A stretch of 64,000 bases of DNA from Plasmopara viticola (Eukaryota; Oomycota; Peronosporomycetes; Peronosporales; Peronosporaceae): NCBI GenBank assembly GCA_001695595.3, contig MBPM02000033.1, positions 682,001 to 746,000 of the forward strand, written 5' to 3'. The notes under the pieces were generated by a model. It was given only the letters and a program-made list of their open reading frames with translations. It was not told the origin of the DNA and made no database searches. The translations under genes and the position numbers were made by a program. Shown piece after piece: positions 12,215 through 23,687 of the stretch (within the stretch, counting starts at the first letter, position 1; the number at the start of each line of letters is the position of its first letter).

Positions 12215-12640
12215 TGATGACTTCTCACATCGTAGGTGGCACAAGTGACTTCACTATCGGCTGTGTTCTCGTCCACACATCCGATAGTGAAGTCACTTGT
12301 GCCAGCATTTGATGACAAAAAATGAGAGTATGTCGCAAGCAACTAGGCCTGAGAGATAAATTGCCGTGAGAAACTACAGAATGCACAGAAAGGGACTTTT
12401 TGCCACAAAATGAACAACGAAATTGATTACGAATCGACATTTGTCATGTACACTGATAACGCGTCGCTACGTAAAGCGACAAAAAGTCCTTATATATGCT
12501 AGCGCATGGCTCGGTAGCTTCATCTTTTATAAGTGCTATTTCGCATCAGGGTTCGAACCGGAAAACCAAGCAAATTTTACCGATACTTTTATCCATCGGT
12601 CACCCACTATTAAAATCTGGATCGCGCATTCTGTATGTCA
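12215..12640 (+). mobile_element. Ty3/gypsy RT/RNase H fragment (degenerate)
   Basis: The plus strand first reads TSDFTIGCVL (about 12,241-12,270), the catalytic-Asp region of RNase H (DASDFAIG..L). From about 12,448 it reads VMYTDNASLRKATKSPYIC, stop, RMAR, then TGK and, in another frame, FTDTFIHRSP, which follow the order of the RNase H C-terminus (YTDHASL, SQRMARW, KPGK, LADALSRRPDY). Several stops and at least two frameshifts show it is dead. The first motif is embedded in a perfect inverted repeat (see 12237-12304), so part of the element has been folded back on itself. Confidence 0.7.
12237..12304. repeat. Perfect 24-bp inverted repeat, 20-nt spacer
   Basis: Left arm 12237-12260 and right arm 12281-12304 are exact reverse complements (core AAGTGACTTCACTATCGG against CCGATAGTGAAGTCACTT). 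The spacer itself starts with TGTG and ends with CACA. The left arm is the RNase H coding motif of the surrounding gypsy fragment, so the right arm is a short inverted copy of it. Confidence 0.95.
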
Positions 12641-15600
12641 TCAGATTCGATCCTGGTGAGCGTGCCCACTGCGCAACGAAAAGTTGTAGTCTGATCTGCA
12701 CAACTTGCTTCAGTATCATTTTGTCACTTATGGAAGCATCATGTGTCTTCAAAAGGTATCTCCTTTTCCGTTTATCAACACAAAGTCTCAAGCTGGGTCT
12801 CCTTGATCCGCCCTATAGTAAAACAAAGCGTCATCTCACATATGTGAATGCAATATCAATTGTTTTCGAGAGGCAAAACACTCGACCTTGGTATCTTTGA
12901 GTGCGATGGAATTTTAAAGTGTTTGGGACGGAATCCAATTTATATACTTAACAAAAACACGCATTTAAATAGGTTTTAAAGCTGCTGGTAGGACCATTTT
13001 TTATTTGGGCATACGCGAATTTGCATCAGCAATCATATTAAGTAAGACAGGCTTGTATTCAGCGCGATTGTTTTTTTCCGCGAAAAATGACAATCATCTC
13101 GAATTTGGTTGAGACAAGTGATGCGCATTCATTACAGTAAAGAAGCATGCATAACTGTAAAAGACCACTAAAAGCATAGGATTAGAAGCTGCACTCAAAT
13201 ATCACCAATGCGTACTTAAAGGCAATAAATATCTTGTCGATTTGTTTGGAAGCCTTAAACTATCTGTAGCAGACAAAATGACTTGCCCATGACCTATTTT
13301 ACCTAGCTGCAGCAAAGCACAGCTGTTGGCATATCACAAACACAGCTAAGCAGCTTTGGCTCTATCAGCAAAGCCGGAGCCGGCGCCTACTGTAGATTTC
13401 ATTTGATAGCAACGAAAGCATCTTAGTGCTGGCTCAATTAGCACTAATCAATAATCCTGTTTGATATACCGATAGAGAATCTGCGAGATCTACATAAACT
13501 TGAGGCAAGACTTGGCTCAGCTCTTATTCTTCGAAGAATCTTATTAGGAACGTGATGTAAGGCCAAGTCGGAGTGCCTAACACTTGCTCGAATCTGCTCA
13601 GATTGTATCCTTCAGAGCCGACTCATCTTTTTTTGCCCCATTTTTCAAAGTCAATTGATCTCCTGATTATATCGTCGAAGTACGTTTGCACAAAAGCCCG
13701 CAATAGTCGATACACTTGTGTGACCAGACAATCAAATGTCGCCAACACTTCTAATATTCAATCCGGGTCTATATCTGCATAGACCTCCTATTAAAAGAGT
13801 CGTACGCACAACAGGGTCAAGGACATGACTCACCAAAGCCCTGCTGAATGAAATCAGGAGCTAGCATCTATGTTTTTACTCCCAACGATCAATACATTGC
13901 TCGTGCTTTTCTAGCCCGGCAAACCTAGAAACAAGCCATACGTATCCATATCAAGATTTAATTTGGTCAAAAATCTTCGAATTATACGCACTGATAAAAA
14001 ACGACTTAAATTTAAGCTTTAATATGAAGCATCAGTCAACCTGATTTGGTTGACGCCGACAACAAAATTTTGCGACACGCCAGAACTCATGACGAGCTCT
14101 CAAGTCTGCGGGGACATGCTGTTACAACTCGCAGTCCATTGATGTCGTTTTCTACGATCTGCCAAGCTCTTTTTAGGAGCTCAGCTTTCATGATGTGTCT
14201 CCTTTTACACCCATCTTGATGGAATATATTTTACCCAATAGCATTACCCTGGCTCTGATAGCGCGGCTTCTCCCAAGCGACTCTGCAAAGCCCCTCAAGG
14301 ACCATCTGGTCGGTCCTTTTAAGACAGACACAAATAATGTACCTTTGTTTGCCACAGCCATTTTGACCGGAAGTGCTAAGGCTCACTCATCATCCTGGAA
14401 GACGAGAAACTGCCCATTTTGAGCCTTTTTGGTGATTGACCCTGTCTACATTCGAACTCTTCTTTAATATCAATTCGATTCGCATCTCCCATCGTTGCTG
14501 CGTATGGTTCAGAAAATCGATTTTGAGGATACCCTACAGTTAAACTGTTTAAAAGCATAATGCGTAATTGAGTAATGGACGCCATCAACTCCCTTGATTT
14601 CGCAATATTGTCAGGCACTTAGCAGCTGACCTACCTGCTTAAAAGGTAGATTGATCAGTGACGGATGGCACATTTTGCCGAATAGTTCCTTCATGATTCC
14701 CAGGTCACAAGCTACCTAGGCAAATTGGCTTCACGATTGAGTGGACCCGGTCGATCACTTAAAAAAGTGTGGACACCACGCACAATGGTCAAAGGTGCGG
14801 TAGTGACCATCTGTACTTCTTTATTTAAGAAAAATAGAATCGATTTCCTTTTGAAGGCGAAAACCATTAGCTATACTGACTTGGACCTCTACCGTCGGGG
14901 CTATCCGTGCTGCCCGAGTCCTCGAGCTTTACTTTTTTCTTCTAGCTCGATCACCGTGACCCGCTTAAACTACCTGGCAGCACGGAGGGTTGCCAATGCA
15001 GCCGCCTTTTTTGACTTATAAAATCTAGCAAGTCTTCCTGGCAGCGCGAACTACGCCTTCGGCAGTTGCGAAATGTAAATTCGATTTCTTCGGACAGCTC
15101 AGATGGACAATCTATCCACGTCAGCGTGGGATTGACTACAAAGTGTAAGAAGGTGCAATGGGGTCACACAGCGTCTTGCACAGATAGATTTGGAATCTTC
15201 CATTAAGTGGTCATACATTATATCTGACCTTGGGCCGATCTTGCAAAGCCTTTGTCCGATCTATTAAACAGTGACATTGAGTAGTCTGAGAGATTTAGCT
15301 ATTAATGCCTAAATATCATCTAGGATAGCGCAGGCTCCAATCCAGGCTTGGCGAGTGGGACCAAGCCATTGGTGTCGTGACGCTTCCAACCTGCGCGTTA
15401 TCGTATCTTGATGAGAGATGACGATGACGCGAGCGAGTCATCTCTGACCAGCTAAGGAAATATGGAGCTGTTCAGAAAAATTGCCTCAGTAATGACAAAG
15501 GTCACTTGCCATGAATTGCCGATCGCATCTGCTGAGCTTTACGCTCTTTTAAGTCTATTAAGACCATACATCCCAGCAAATGGCTGTAAATACATACTAC
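12641..15600. other. Gene-poor stretch, no feature supported
   Basis: Short open frames only, on both strands, none over about 100 codons. Text between about 14,100 and 15,050 has minus-strand coding-like fragments interrupted by stops, possibly an older retroelement, but no motif is clear enough to name. A 9-bp hairpin (AGAGATGAC...GTCATCTCT) lies near 15,413-15,446. Confidence 0.45.
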
Positions 15601-15946
15601 TTGCAGAATGGCTTCGGAAAAGGTTGGGGTGACGCCCTCCTTCCAAGCGCGGGGGCTAAATGCTCGCGCGCTTTGGGCAGGTGCTCTCGTGCATCTGCAG
15701 GTCTCTAACGAGTCTCACCCTCGACGCGACGGTCTCCAGCACCGGGCGCCACCTGGGCTCTTACCAGTTCAGAGCTAAACAATATAATGGAAGACCCTCA
15801 CGACCTTTGCTGGCTGCACTGCCCGCCGAACGAGACCCGACGTATGCGGACACCACTCTATGCCGTGGACTAGCCAGACTGCGCCTAGCACGTGCATACC
15901 TTGGCAACGCGATAACATAATACATTACATTACATTGCAGAATGGC
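15601..15946 (+). mobile_element. SINE-like retroposon copy 1, with 12-bp TSD
   Basis: An approximately 322-bp unit (15,613-15,934) is flanked by a perfect 12-bp direct repeat TTGCAGAATGGC at 15601-15612 and 15935-15946, a target-site duplication. The unit ends in a short tandem tail (TACAT)n next to the 3' duplication, the arrangement of a LINE-mobilised SINE. Its 5' end can fold: GGAAAAGG...CCTTCC with an inner GGGG/GCCC stem, then AGCGCG...CGCGCT, then GCAGGTGC...GCATCTGC. A second, closely similar copy lies at about 33,912-34,240. No obvious Pol III A/B boxes were found, so its parent RNA is unknown. An 86-codon frame inside it is not taken as a gene. Confidence 0.8.
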
Positions 15947-18900
15947 AAGATGAGTGTCGTTCTTTGAAGAATATAACTATTGTGCTAAATACAAACCTGG
16001 TAGATTTAACGTGCTTGCCAACGAGCTTTAGAATAAGTCAGACAATGATCTGCTTGGCATAACTAGGGCTGAATTCTATACTGACGAGCGCAAGCACATA
16101 ATTAGATGCCAACTTTAAGGTATTTACACGCCTGTTTAGCGTAGTTAGAATTTTCAAATTTAAGTGGCTGAACCCCTCGGCAGCAATGTCAGCCTTTTCC
16201 TTATGAGTGGACAAACGGTTTGCTTCACTTAAAATCGGATCCGGTGGATTCAAGGTGTAATTGTTGTTCTTAACGACAGAGACCTGGAGTACGACAGGCA
16301 CATAATGCTCCAACTAGCGGTCTTTGGGCCAGAGAACCATCATATCGGTTTACACAGCATATAGGAGGTCCCTCATCTACAAGTGGGCGCTTAAGTATGT
16401 AAGGGTACGTGAGACCTGCCAAGGAGTTTACTCGCAGCTTAAATGTTGATTATTATACATAGCCTGCCAATGCCATGAACTCTTGATAGCTCGTAAGCCG
16501 CGAATTTGTCTTGGCTAGACAAAGGTAAATAACAATATGAGCACAATGGTGGTTGCGTGTCACCTAAGCAAAGTGTACCTCTTCCACTTCGTACGACTTT
16601 AAGGCAAAAGGTGAGACTGTTTACTGGTAAGTTTTTTCTAACCAAACATAATCGTGTCGGGTGCAAGTCCACGATTTGATCTTTATCATCTTGCAAACAA
16701 CTAGCGGGATCCTGCTTGCTGGTGCCTCGAGTAGACCACTCACGGACAGATATTCAGACGAAAAGAAATTAAGAAAACACACTGCAAAGTATTGCGCTGG
16801 TGCTGGACCATCCAGCAATAAATTGTTAAGGTTGCCTCCAGTACTACGGTTTATGCATCTACAGACTCCACACTCTTTTTTTAGAATAAGCCATGATACC
16901 AAAATGTTTCGACAAATCTTTAAAGCACGAACGCTTCTGAATTCGCTGGGTAGACCTTTTATTCTCACGTTACTTAAATAACAAGTTCTTTTACAAACCC
17001 ATTTCCAGACTTAGCGAAAATCCGGCTAAATATTATCAGCAAGACTAAAGAAAACATTTGATGTGCACGCAAGACAAACTTTGTAAATGTTTATTTAAAT
17101 TTTAAAGTATTGCTAAATATCAAAAGCCTACCGCCAGCATGGGTAAAATTGGTAGGATAAACATGTCTAACCGACCTTTAACGTTTAGAAAAACATGGGT
17201 TGGCGTACACAATCAAGTTCCAAGAGACGATGTCAATACACCATCTTATTTATGGGGGGGAGCATCCGAAACGGTAATCTAGTTTTCAAGAATCCAAGCC
17301 TAATATGAGATCTGAGGCGTCCCTGGCCCTTTCCAAGCACTTACCCTAGCTGATCTTGCAGATAAGCCGACAAACAGTTCGACATACGGAAGCTATATGT
17401 GCAATAGCCAGCACCGTATTGGTCATAGGGCTAAATGGCCACGAATCCATTTCGCTGTACATTTTGATCGGCCAGTCGAGCTTCGTTCTCGAAAAAAGGT
17501 AAATTTACAGTGTAGTTCAGGCACCTCGCACTGAAACGACGGTCAATTCGACTGTGAAGCTCATGGAGCACATCACCGAAGACGTCCGCCACTTTTCGGA
17601 AGCATCAGGGTCTAAGAAGCCAAAGTCTGGTTGCCAAGACACGATTTGAGGGCAATTGAACGCGTACATGCAGTCACGCACGAGATGCTACTTTTCATGA
17701 AGAAGCCGCAGGACCGAGGCTTGCGTGATCTTCTTAACCTTTACTTAATTGCCAAGATCAAATGCCCTTTTCAATTAGAATTCAATCGAGCCGCTGTAGC
17801 AGGTCAGCAAAAATGCCCGTAGGCCATTGCGATCTAGAATCCGAGTGAGCCGCTGTCTAACGCTTGTTGGATTCTTAAAGGTATGCCTCCATACCCGCAC
17901 TGAGAGCAGCGTCTGGTGTGACATTAGATTGAAGCCGACACATCTTGGCGGTAAGTCGTCTCTGACAATAAGGTAGATTGTAAGTCCAAATGCAAAAGCA
18001 CTTTGCCCAAAGTGGTTGCTCGCACTGCCGTTTAATGCACCATGGGGTGGCTGATTTTGGTGCCGTCGCATGTGTCGCCACCGATAGATATTATGTAGCG
18101 GGGCTACATAAGCCAACTAGTTGGTACTGTGTGACACAAGTGACGGGATATTTGCATTAATATGAAGTATTCCAGAAAGCGCATTATGGTCTAAAGACCA
18201 CTGCTAATTAAAAAGTCGATGCTAAGATAAAAATTGTAGGTTTCTTATGCCATAGTAAATTAAATTACCGCATTTTGAGGTGTAGGCTTCATATCAAGGC
18301 TTTGGCATCAAGACTAGCAGATAGCTATCCCCGACACGTTTTGGATTTTTAGTATAAAATGAAGGTCAGAGACCTGCACACACGCTATAACTACGGCAGT
18401 CTCGCTGCACCAAGTAGCAGTTGTAGTCAATCAACACCTGAGCCTTCGAGATACATCCTTCGTAGGGATTGAGCATTATCTCGCCCATACAAGACAGACT
18501 GACTGAGCTTCCAGCCCTTTGGCCTCAAAGGGGGGCAATGTTTGACAGTACGAGGATACGACGCGATCAATGCGTGCTCGAGGTGCCTTTCAGCAATAAT
18601 AGCACTTTGATGAAGTCTTACTGGAAAAAAATTTGTCTGTTTACAACTAAGGCGGAATACACACCCATCCAAAGCCAATCTTTATACCTCAAAGAAACGT
18701 AGATCAGAATCTTTTAATAAGGTCAGAAAGGATAAAGTGCCAGAATGGACTCTCAAATAGCTCAAAGGACGATTGCTCTCATATGAGGTGGCTCCCCGCT
18801 AAAGCGTCAACTGACACAAGTCTTACCACCCCAATATGCGTGTCGCGTACGGTCACGCTTCCTTGCAGCCCACCAGAACTATAAAGAGCTTGTGATATCT

Positions 18901-20110
18901 GTACAGGAAGTGCGGGTACTTTGACGGCAATAACTGGTAGTTTTTTATCAGGGAATTCTGAAATCGCACTCTCTACGAAGAGACTGCGCACGGGCGTGGC
19001 CGAAGGGACGTGTCCAAATATGCCCAACCTCCCGTATAAAAGTGAAATTGTATGCCAGCTCAATTCTTTGGTGTTATGGGTAGGTAACGCTCACAAAGCC
19101 CGATCCCATCAAACGGGTGGCCTTCATGGAACTCAGCTATACTGCTGAGAAGGAGGTAGAACCCCTAGCTCGTCATCAGTAGCTATGCCCACAATTTTCG
19201 TCTCTACATCACGAGCGCCAAAGCTCATCGCGGGAAGAAACGGCTAGCGCAAGGTGGTCTGCCTGATAAAAGTCACGTCTGTCGGCTTTCAGGTAAATAT
19301 TTAGATTTGACAGGGCTCAGCTCCGTATAGCTCTGTGTCTCTTGACACGGAGCGTGCTTGCAACCGCAGCTTGCTTGTCGTTAAGAATCCCGTAAAGGGT
19401 CTAGAAACCTATGAACTGTCTACCGTGGGGCGTCAATCAACTCTACTATATCGAAGGGAATTACCCTTCTACTGAAGTCTCAAGAACACACTGTGACGGC
19501 CACTTTATCGACAGGAGGTAAGGTGCATCTTGACATGAAGTACTTCGACTTGTATAGCGTCGAACGCCGCTTAGTCTTAGCGCTGGCTGCATGAAAACCT
19601 CATCTTGGGTATGAAATGGCTGGCGCGCCACAAACCCTGAGGGTTTAAGACTTAAAGTACCACCCATTTTCTTCTGAAAAAAGTTTTGGTGGGATACAAA
19701 CCCCCCTCCACGAACGCTATTAGCGCAAACACTAAACCGAGGTGGTCAATGTTTTGGACAAGAAATCGTAAGAAATAGACATCCACGATGTCGAGGGCAG
19801 AAATTTTAGAGCGTAAAGCAGACTCGTAAACAGCAGCATTAGCTGCATGCCAGTGATGGCATGGCATTCAGCTCAAGCAGTCTTCCTACCAGCCTCGTAC
19901 GACTCACACAAGTAACGTCCGACAACTCATATCTTTCATTCGGTGAAGATTCCGACTTTTGGCCCTACATACAGCCTACGATAAAGTAGCATGGATGGGA
20001 ACAGGTATCCGAATCCTTTGAAACGCCCTTAAACCGCGTGACTAGTCAGGACCTCGCGATCTTAAGTGATAGATTCCATTCACGGCGTCCCACAACTCAA
20101 GTGCGTACCA
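15947..20110. other. Gene-poor stretch, possible copia trace
   Basis: No gene supported. Opposing frames of about 100 codons overlap at 16,621-16,981 and neither is recognisable. At 18,612-18,702 the plus strand reads YWKKICLFTTKAEYTP, which faintly recalls the copia RNase H block S-T-x-E-A-E-Y; evidence is too thin for a separate call. The last roughly 200 bp are the 5' flank of the aspartic protease gene. Confidence 0.4.
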
Positions 20111-21604
20111 ATGGCGTCCACCGCCCTCTTTTGCTATGCACTGCTTACAAGTCTTGTACTCTCTGGAAAGTGTGCCCCGCCTTCATCAAGCGGTACAATC
20201 CAGCTCGCAATGTCAAGGAAGGTCGTTCCGCGGCCAGTATTAAGTGCATCCGTGCCCGGTCGGTACACACAAGTCGCACGGGGCAATAATGCCTCGAGTC
20301 AAGCGATCGTCAAGACTTCAGAGACAGTGGAAACGCGGCTCGGGTCGATTTCGGGCTCGCACACGCTTCAAGTGACGATCGGGGGCCAAGCGCTCGAAGT
20401 GATCGTGGATACAGGGAGTGGCAAGACGGCGATCGTGTGCCAAGGCTGTACGCACTGTGGGATCGCACGCAAGCACCGTCCGTTCGTCGCGACGAACGAG
20501 ACGCAATATGTCGTGTGCAATGACACTATGACGACTCCACTAAAGCGAGGGGAAGCGCCGTGCGAAGAGTGCGACCAGGGCAAGTGCGTGTACGGCCAGT
20601 CGTACGTGGAAGGCGACCACTGGAGTGCGTACAAAGTGTCGGACACGCTGGCCTTCTCGTCGACCTTTCACGCGCGCATCGACTTTGGGTGCATCTACCG
20701 CCAATCGGGCGTCTTCCTCGCCCAGCCGTCGGACGGGATCATGGGCTTTTCGAGGCACGACGACGCAATGCACGAGCAATTCTACCGGCAACACGTGACG
20801 CGCACGCGCATCTTTTCCCAGTGTTTGGCGGCCACTGGCGGCGTGCTCACGCTGGGGGGCGTCGACTTTACGCGCCACACGGAGAGCGTGCGGTACACGC
20901 CGTTGCGGCACACGGCGTTTCAATACTGGACCGTGACGCTGCTCGCAGTGTCCATTGGTCCTGCGCACAACACGGTCCAAGTGGACGAGGAAGAGTTTAA
21001 TGCCGACCGCGGTTGCGTCCTCGACAGTGGGACCACGTACTTGTACATGCCTTTAAGTGTCCAGGCCCCGTTTCGACGCGCGTGGTTCCACGCCGTGGGT
21101 ACGTTTGCAAACGTACCAGTTAGTGATACCATTTACCATATGACGCCCGAGGAATTGGCGGCGTTGCCCGATCTTTGCTTTTGGTTTGCCAACCACGCGC
21201 ACCTGTGCGTCCCATCGAGCCGTTACTTGGCCAGCATTGGCGACAATGTCGTGACTGGCACGGTCTTTTTCACGCCGGGCCCCAGGACGACGATATTAGG
21301 TGCCAGTGTGTTGGAAGGCCACGATATCATTTACGATAGTGAGAACCACCGCGTTGGCATGGCCGAGGCCATGTGCGATGCCCCGCTGCAGCCAAACGTG
21401 GCGTTGAGTCTCGATCCAGGCGGGCACAAGTTTCACGCCGACGTCAACGACTCGGACGCTTCGCTCTGGTTGCTTGCGTGTGTCACGCTCGTAGCGCTCG
21501 CTGGGCTCCTGAATGCCATTTGGGTCGCTGTGGCAAGGAAGGATCAAGACAGTGACACAAAGCGGCATCCCGACGAGCCTTGCTTCATCCTTATGGACGA
21601 TTGA
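20111..21604 (+). CDS. Membrane-anchored pepsin-like aspartic protease (plasmepsin V/ASP5-like)
   Basis: Family A1 aspartic protease, single exon, 497 aa. ATG 20111 was chosen because it opens directly into a signal peptide (MASTALFCYALLTSLVLS); the open frame extends 15 codons upstream only through a GTG. The first catalytic motif is VDTGSGKTAI (Asp about 100), the second LDSGTTYLYM (Asp about 305). A cysteine-rich insert lies just after the first Asp (CQGCTHCG, CEECDQGKC) and is followed by YGQSYVEGD, the pattern of the plasmepsin V/ASP5-type branch known from apicomplexans and oomycetes. A hydrophobic span near residues 455-475 precedes a short cytosolic tail, so the enzyme should face the ER/Golgi lumen or cell surface. 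That branch processes secreted effectors in apicomplexans; the same job here is inference. It converges on the ZIP gene, 45 bp away. Confidence 0.9.
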   Translation: MASTALFCYALLTSLVLSGKCAPPSSSGTIQLAMSRKVVPRPVLSASVPGRYTQVARGNNASSQAIVKTSETVETRLGSISGSHTLQVTIGGQALEVIVDTGSGKTAIVCQGCTHCGIARKHRPFVATNETQYVVCNDTMTTPLKRGEAPCEECDQGKCVYGQSYVEGDHWSAYKVSDTLAFSSTFHARIDFGCIYRQSGVFLAQPSDGIMGFSRHDDAMHEQFYRQHVTRTRIFSQCLAATGGVLTLGGVDFTRHTESVRYTPLRHTAFQYWTVTLLAVSIGPAHNTVQVDEEEFNADRGCVLDSGTTYLYMPLSVQAPFRRAWFHAVGTFANVPVSDTIYHMTPEELAALPDLCFWFANHAHLCVPSSRYLASIGDNVVTGTVFFTPGPRTTILGASVLEGHDIIYDSENHRVGMAEAMCDAPLQPNVALSLDPGGHKFHADVNDSDASLWLLACVTLVALAGLLNAIWVAVARKDQDSDTKRHPDEPCFILMDD

Positions 21605-21649
21605 ATGGTGGCAACCCTTTATTTGATCTAGAATTACGGAGCCTCCTTG

Positions 21650-22623
21650 CTATTCAAGCGCCACGTCCATGACCATCATGACGACAAAGCCGACGATAGT
21701 GCCACACGTCGCGAGTTTTTGATTGCCACTCTGAGTCGTCTCGGGGACGAGATCATCCACGACGACAAAGATCATGGCACCGGCGGCAAAAGCGAGGGCA
21801 TATGGCAACAGTGGCTGGACATAGAGGACTGCCCCCGCTCCTAGGAGCTAGGTACCAAAATAGTATACTACGAATCAGATCATTGTCAAAAATAGTACCA
21901 TTGCCAACAACGCACCCCTCCAATTGGCTCGACCAGGCCACTTGCTTGGCCCCACATAAAGGCCTTGCACGCAGTCATGCCTTCTCGTCTCAAGGGCATC
22001 GAGACGGCCAATCCTTCGGGAAAGTTCTGCAACCCAATGCCAATGGCTAGATTCACGGCATTGGCAAAACTTGCCCGCGCACTATGGCCGACACTGCCAA
22101 AGCCGACACCGACTGCCATGCCTTCGGGTAGATTGTGGAGCGTAATGGCAATGACCAAGAGTATTACCCGACGGTAACTACTTGTGCTACTCATCGTGGG
22201 TTTGTCGTAGCTTGCATCGGCGTGATAATCATCGTCCTTCTTCTTCTTTGCGTCCTGCTCGTCCGTGGACGTGAGGGACATTCCGAGGAACTTTTCTACA
22301 AAGGGAAGGAGTCGTTCCGTTCCATAGAGGGTCAGTGCACCGAGAATGAAGCCTACGGCAGCGGGTACAAAGGACCAGCGGCCGTTGGGACCGTAAAGCG
22401 CTGAGTCTTTGGCAATCTCGATGGATGGAGCCAAGAGCGACCAGTAAGACGCGGCCAACATGACGCCACCTGCAAAGCCCAGCATCCCATCCAAGATTTG
22501 TTGACTTGTGCGTTTATCTTTTACGTCGAGGATAAAGACCAAGGACGAGCCGAGAGCGGTGAAGCCCCACGTGACGAGTGTGCCGAGCAGCGCTTGTGCG
22601 ACAGGGTGCTGGCCTTCGATCAT
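21650..22623 (-). CDS. ZIP-family metal transporter (ZIP11/GufA-like)
   Basis: ZIP (SLC39) divalent metal transporter, about 301 aa from exons 22623-21916 and 21847-21650 (minus). The intron 21848-21915 (68 nt, donor GTGCGT, acceptor CCTAG) restores the conserved end: GLVEPIGG joins LLGAGAVLYVQPLLP and then MIFVVVDDLVPE. Metal-site motifs are HNLPEG (about 163-168) and QNFPEG (about 199-204) on adjacent helices; the loop before them is the usual charged, His-containing variable loop (KKKKDDDYHAD). About eight hydrophobic spans fit the family. The sequence is closest in feel to the ZIP11/bacterial GufA subgroup; likely substrates are zinc and related ions moved toward the cytosol. Without the intron the frame would end early in a non-homologous tail (RCWQWYYF), which supports the splice. 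Confidence 0.9.
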
Positions 22624-23687
22624 ATTTGGTGGTATCGCTCCGAGAGGTTTAAGAGGTGGACATTAGTAATCATAGTACTCATAGTGGAGGCAGTGATAGT
22701 AATGCGGGATATATGATTTGCCAAAAACTGTAGTAAGACTATTTATTTTAGTGTTAACACGGTTTTTATAAAGCTTTTCATTTTTTTCCTTGCTTCCAGC
22801 TCGATTCTTTATGAATTATCGCCAGCCCACGCGTCAGAAGGTAAAGGCACTTGCAAAGGTTCCAGCGGAATCCTCGATAACAGTCTAATAGTATACGCAC
22901 AGGAAATGAAGGTACAGATATGAATTACTCGAGTTCTTCTCGTTCTGCAAACTGATGCAGATAAGAGATTTTGTCGATGGGGTAATGTGTACTAAGTTGC
23001 TTTCATTGAGGCAAAAAAGGAGGTTTTATGACAGGGGAAATAATCAATTGTCGTTCCTTAATATGCTCTCCTTGTTCATGCACTCTTCTGCCTAGAATTC
23101 TAGTTGTCTCATGGCCTGTAACGGTGGCAGAGGGCTATCATTATCTTGGGAGGACAACAGTAAGATGTCTACGAGAATGCTATCAAATTAAACTTCATCC
23201 AAGCGTGGTGATGTAGCCAGAATGTAGTGAGTTGCTTACTGTCGTATCTTCATTATACTATAGTATGAATATAAACTACACAAACCTGCCTAAAGCTTTC
23301 AAAACTCTTTTTTGTTCTCGATAGTGTACTGTTGTACATTGAATTTCACATTGGCTTCCGTTGTTGAGTGTGACTTTAGGTGAGCATTCAGATCAAATAT
23401 TGGATAAAGAGAGACGATGGCTAAAGTCAAAAGGAATCTCAGCGGATGTGAATAGTGTTTGTGCAACTACTTCTTTTGGTGACCAAACAAGTGGATAGTA
23501 GAAATTGTTAAGCGAGGACAACAAGTGGCAATCATAAGATAGGTCGAAGAAATTAAGAAACGCAAAAAGGGAATTAAAACCAGTTACCCGGTTTTCTTTC
23601 CAGTTTGGAGTCAGACTAGGTTTTGCATCTAAGTTTCTTCTTTAAAGCTTTGAATCCTTCAGTCGGCGCATTTTACACCGTTTCAGT
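22624..23687. other. Intergenic, no feature supported
   Basis: About 1 kb between the ZIP gene start and a small minus-strand open frame. It is AT-rich with only short frames; presumably it carries the ZIP promoter in its left end. I see no repeat or RNA gene. Confidence 0.5.

Noticed and set aside
18612..18702. Possible copia RNase H motif (TTKAEYTP)
   Set aside because: Only one short motif with no neighbouring copia blocks found, so it was left as a remark and not a feature.
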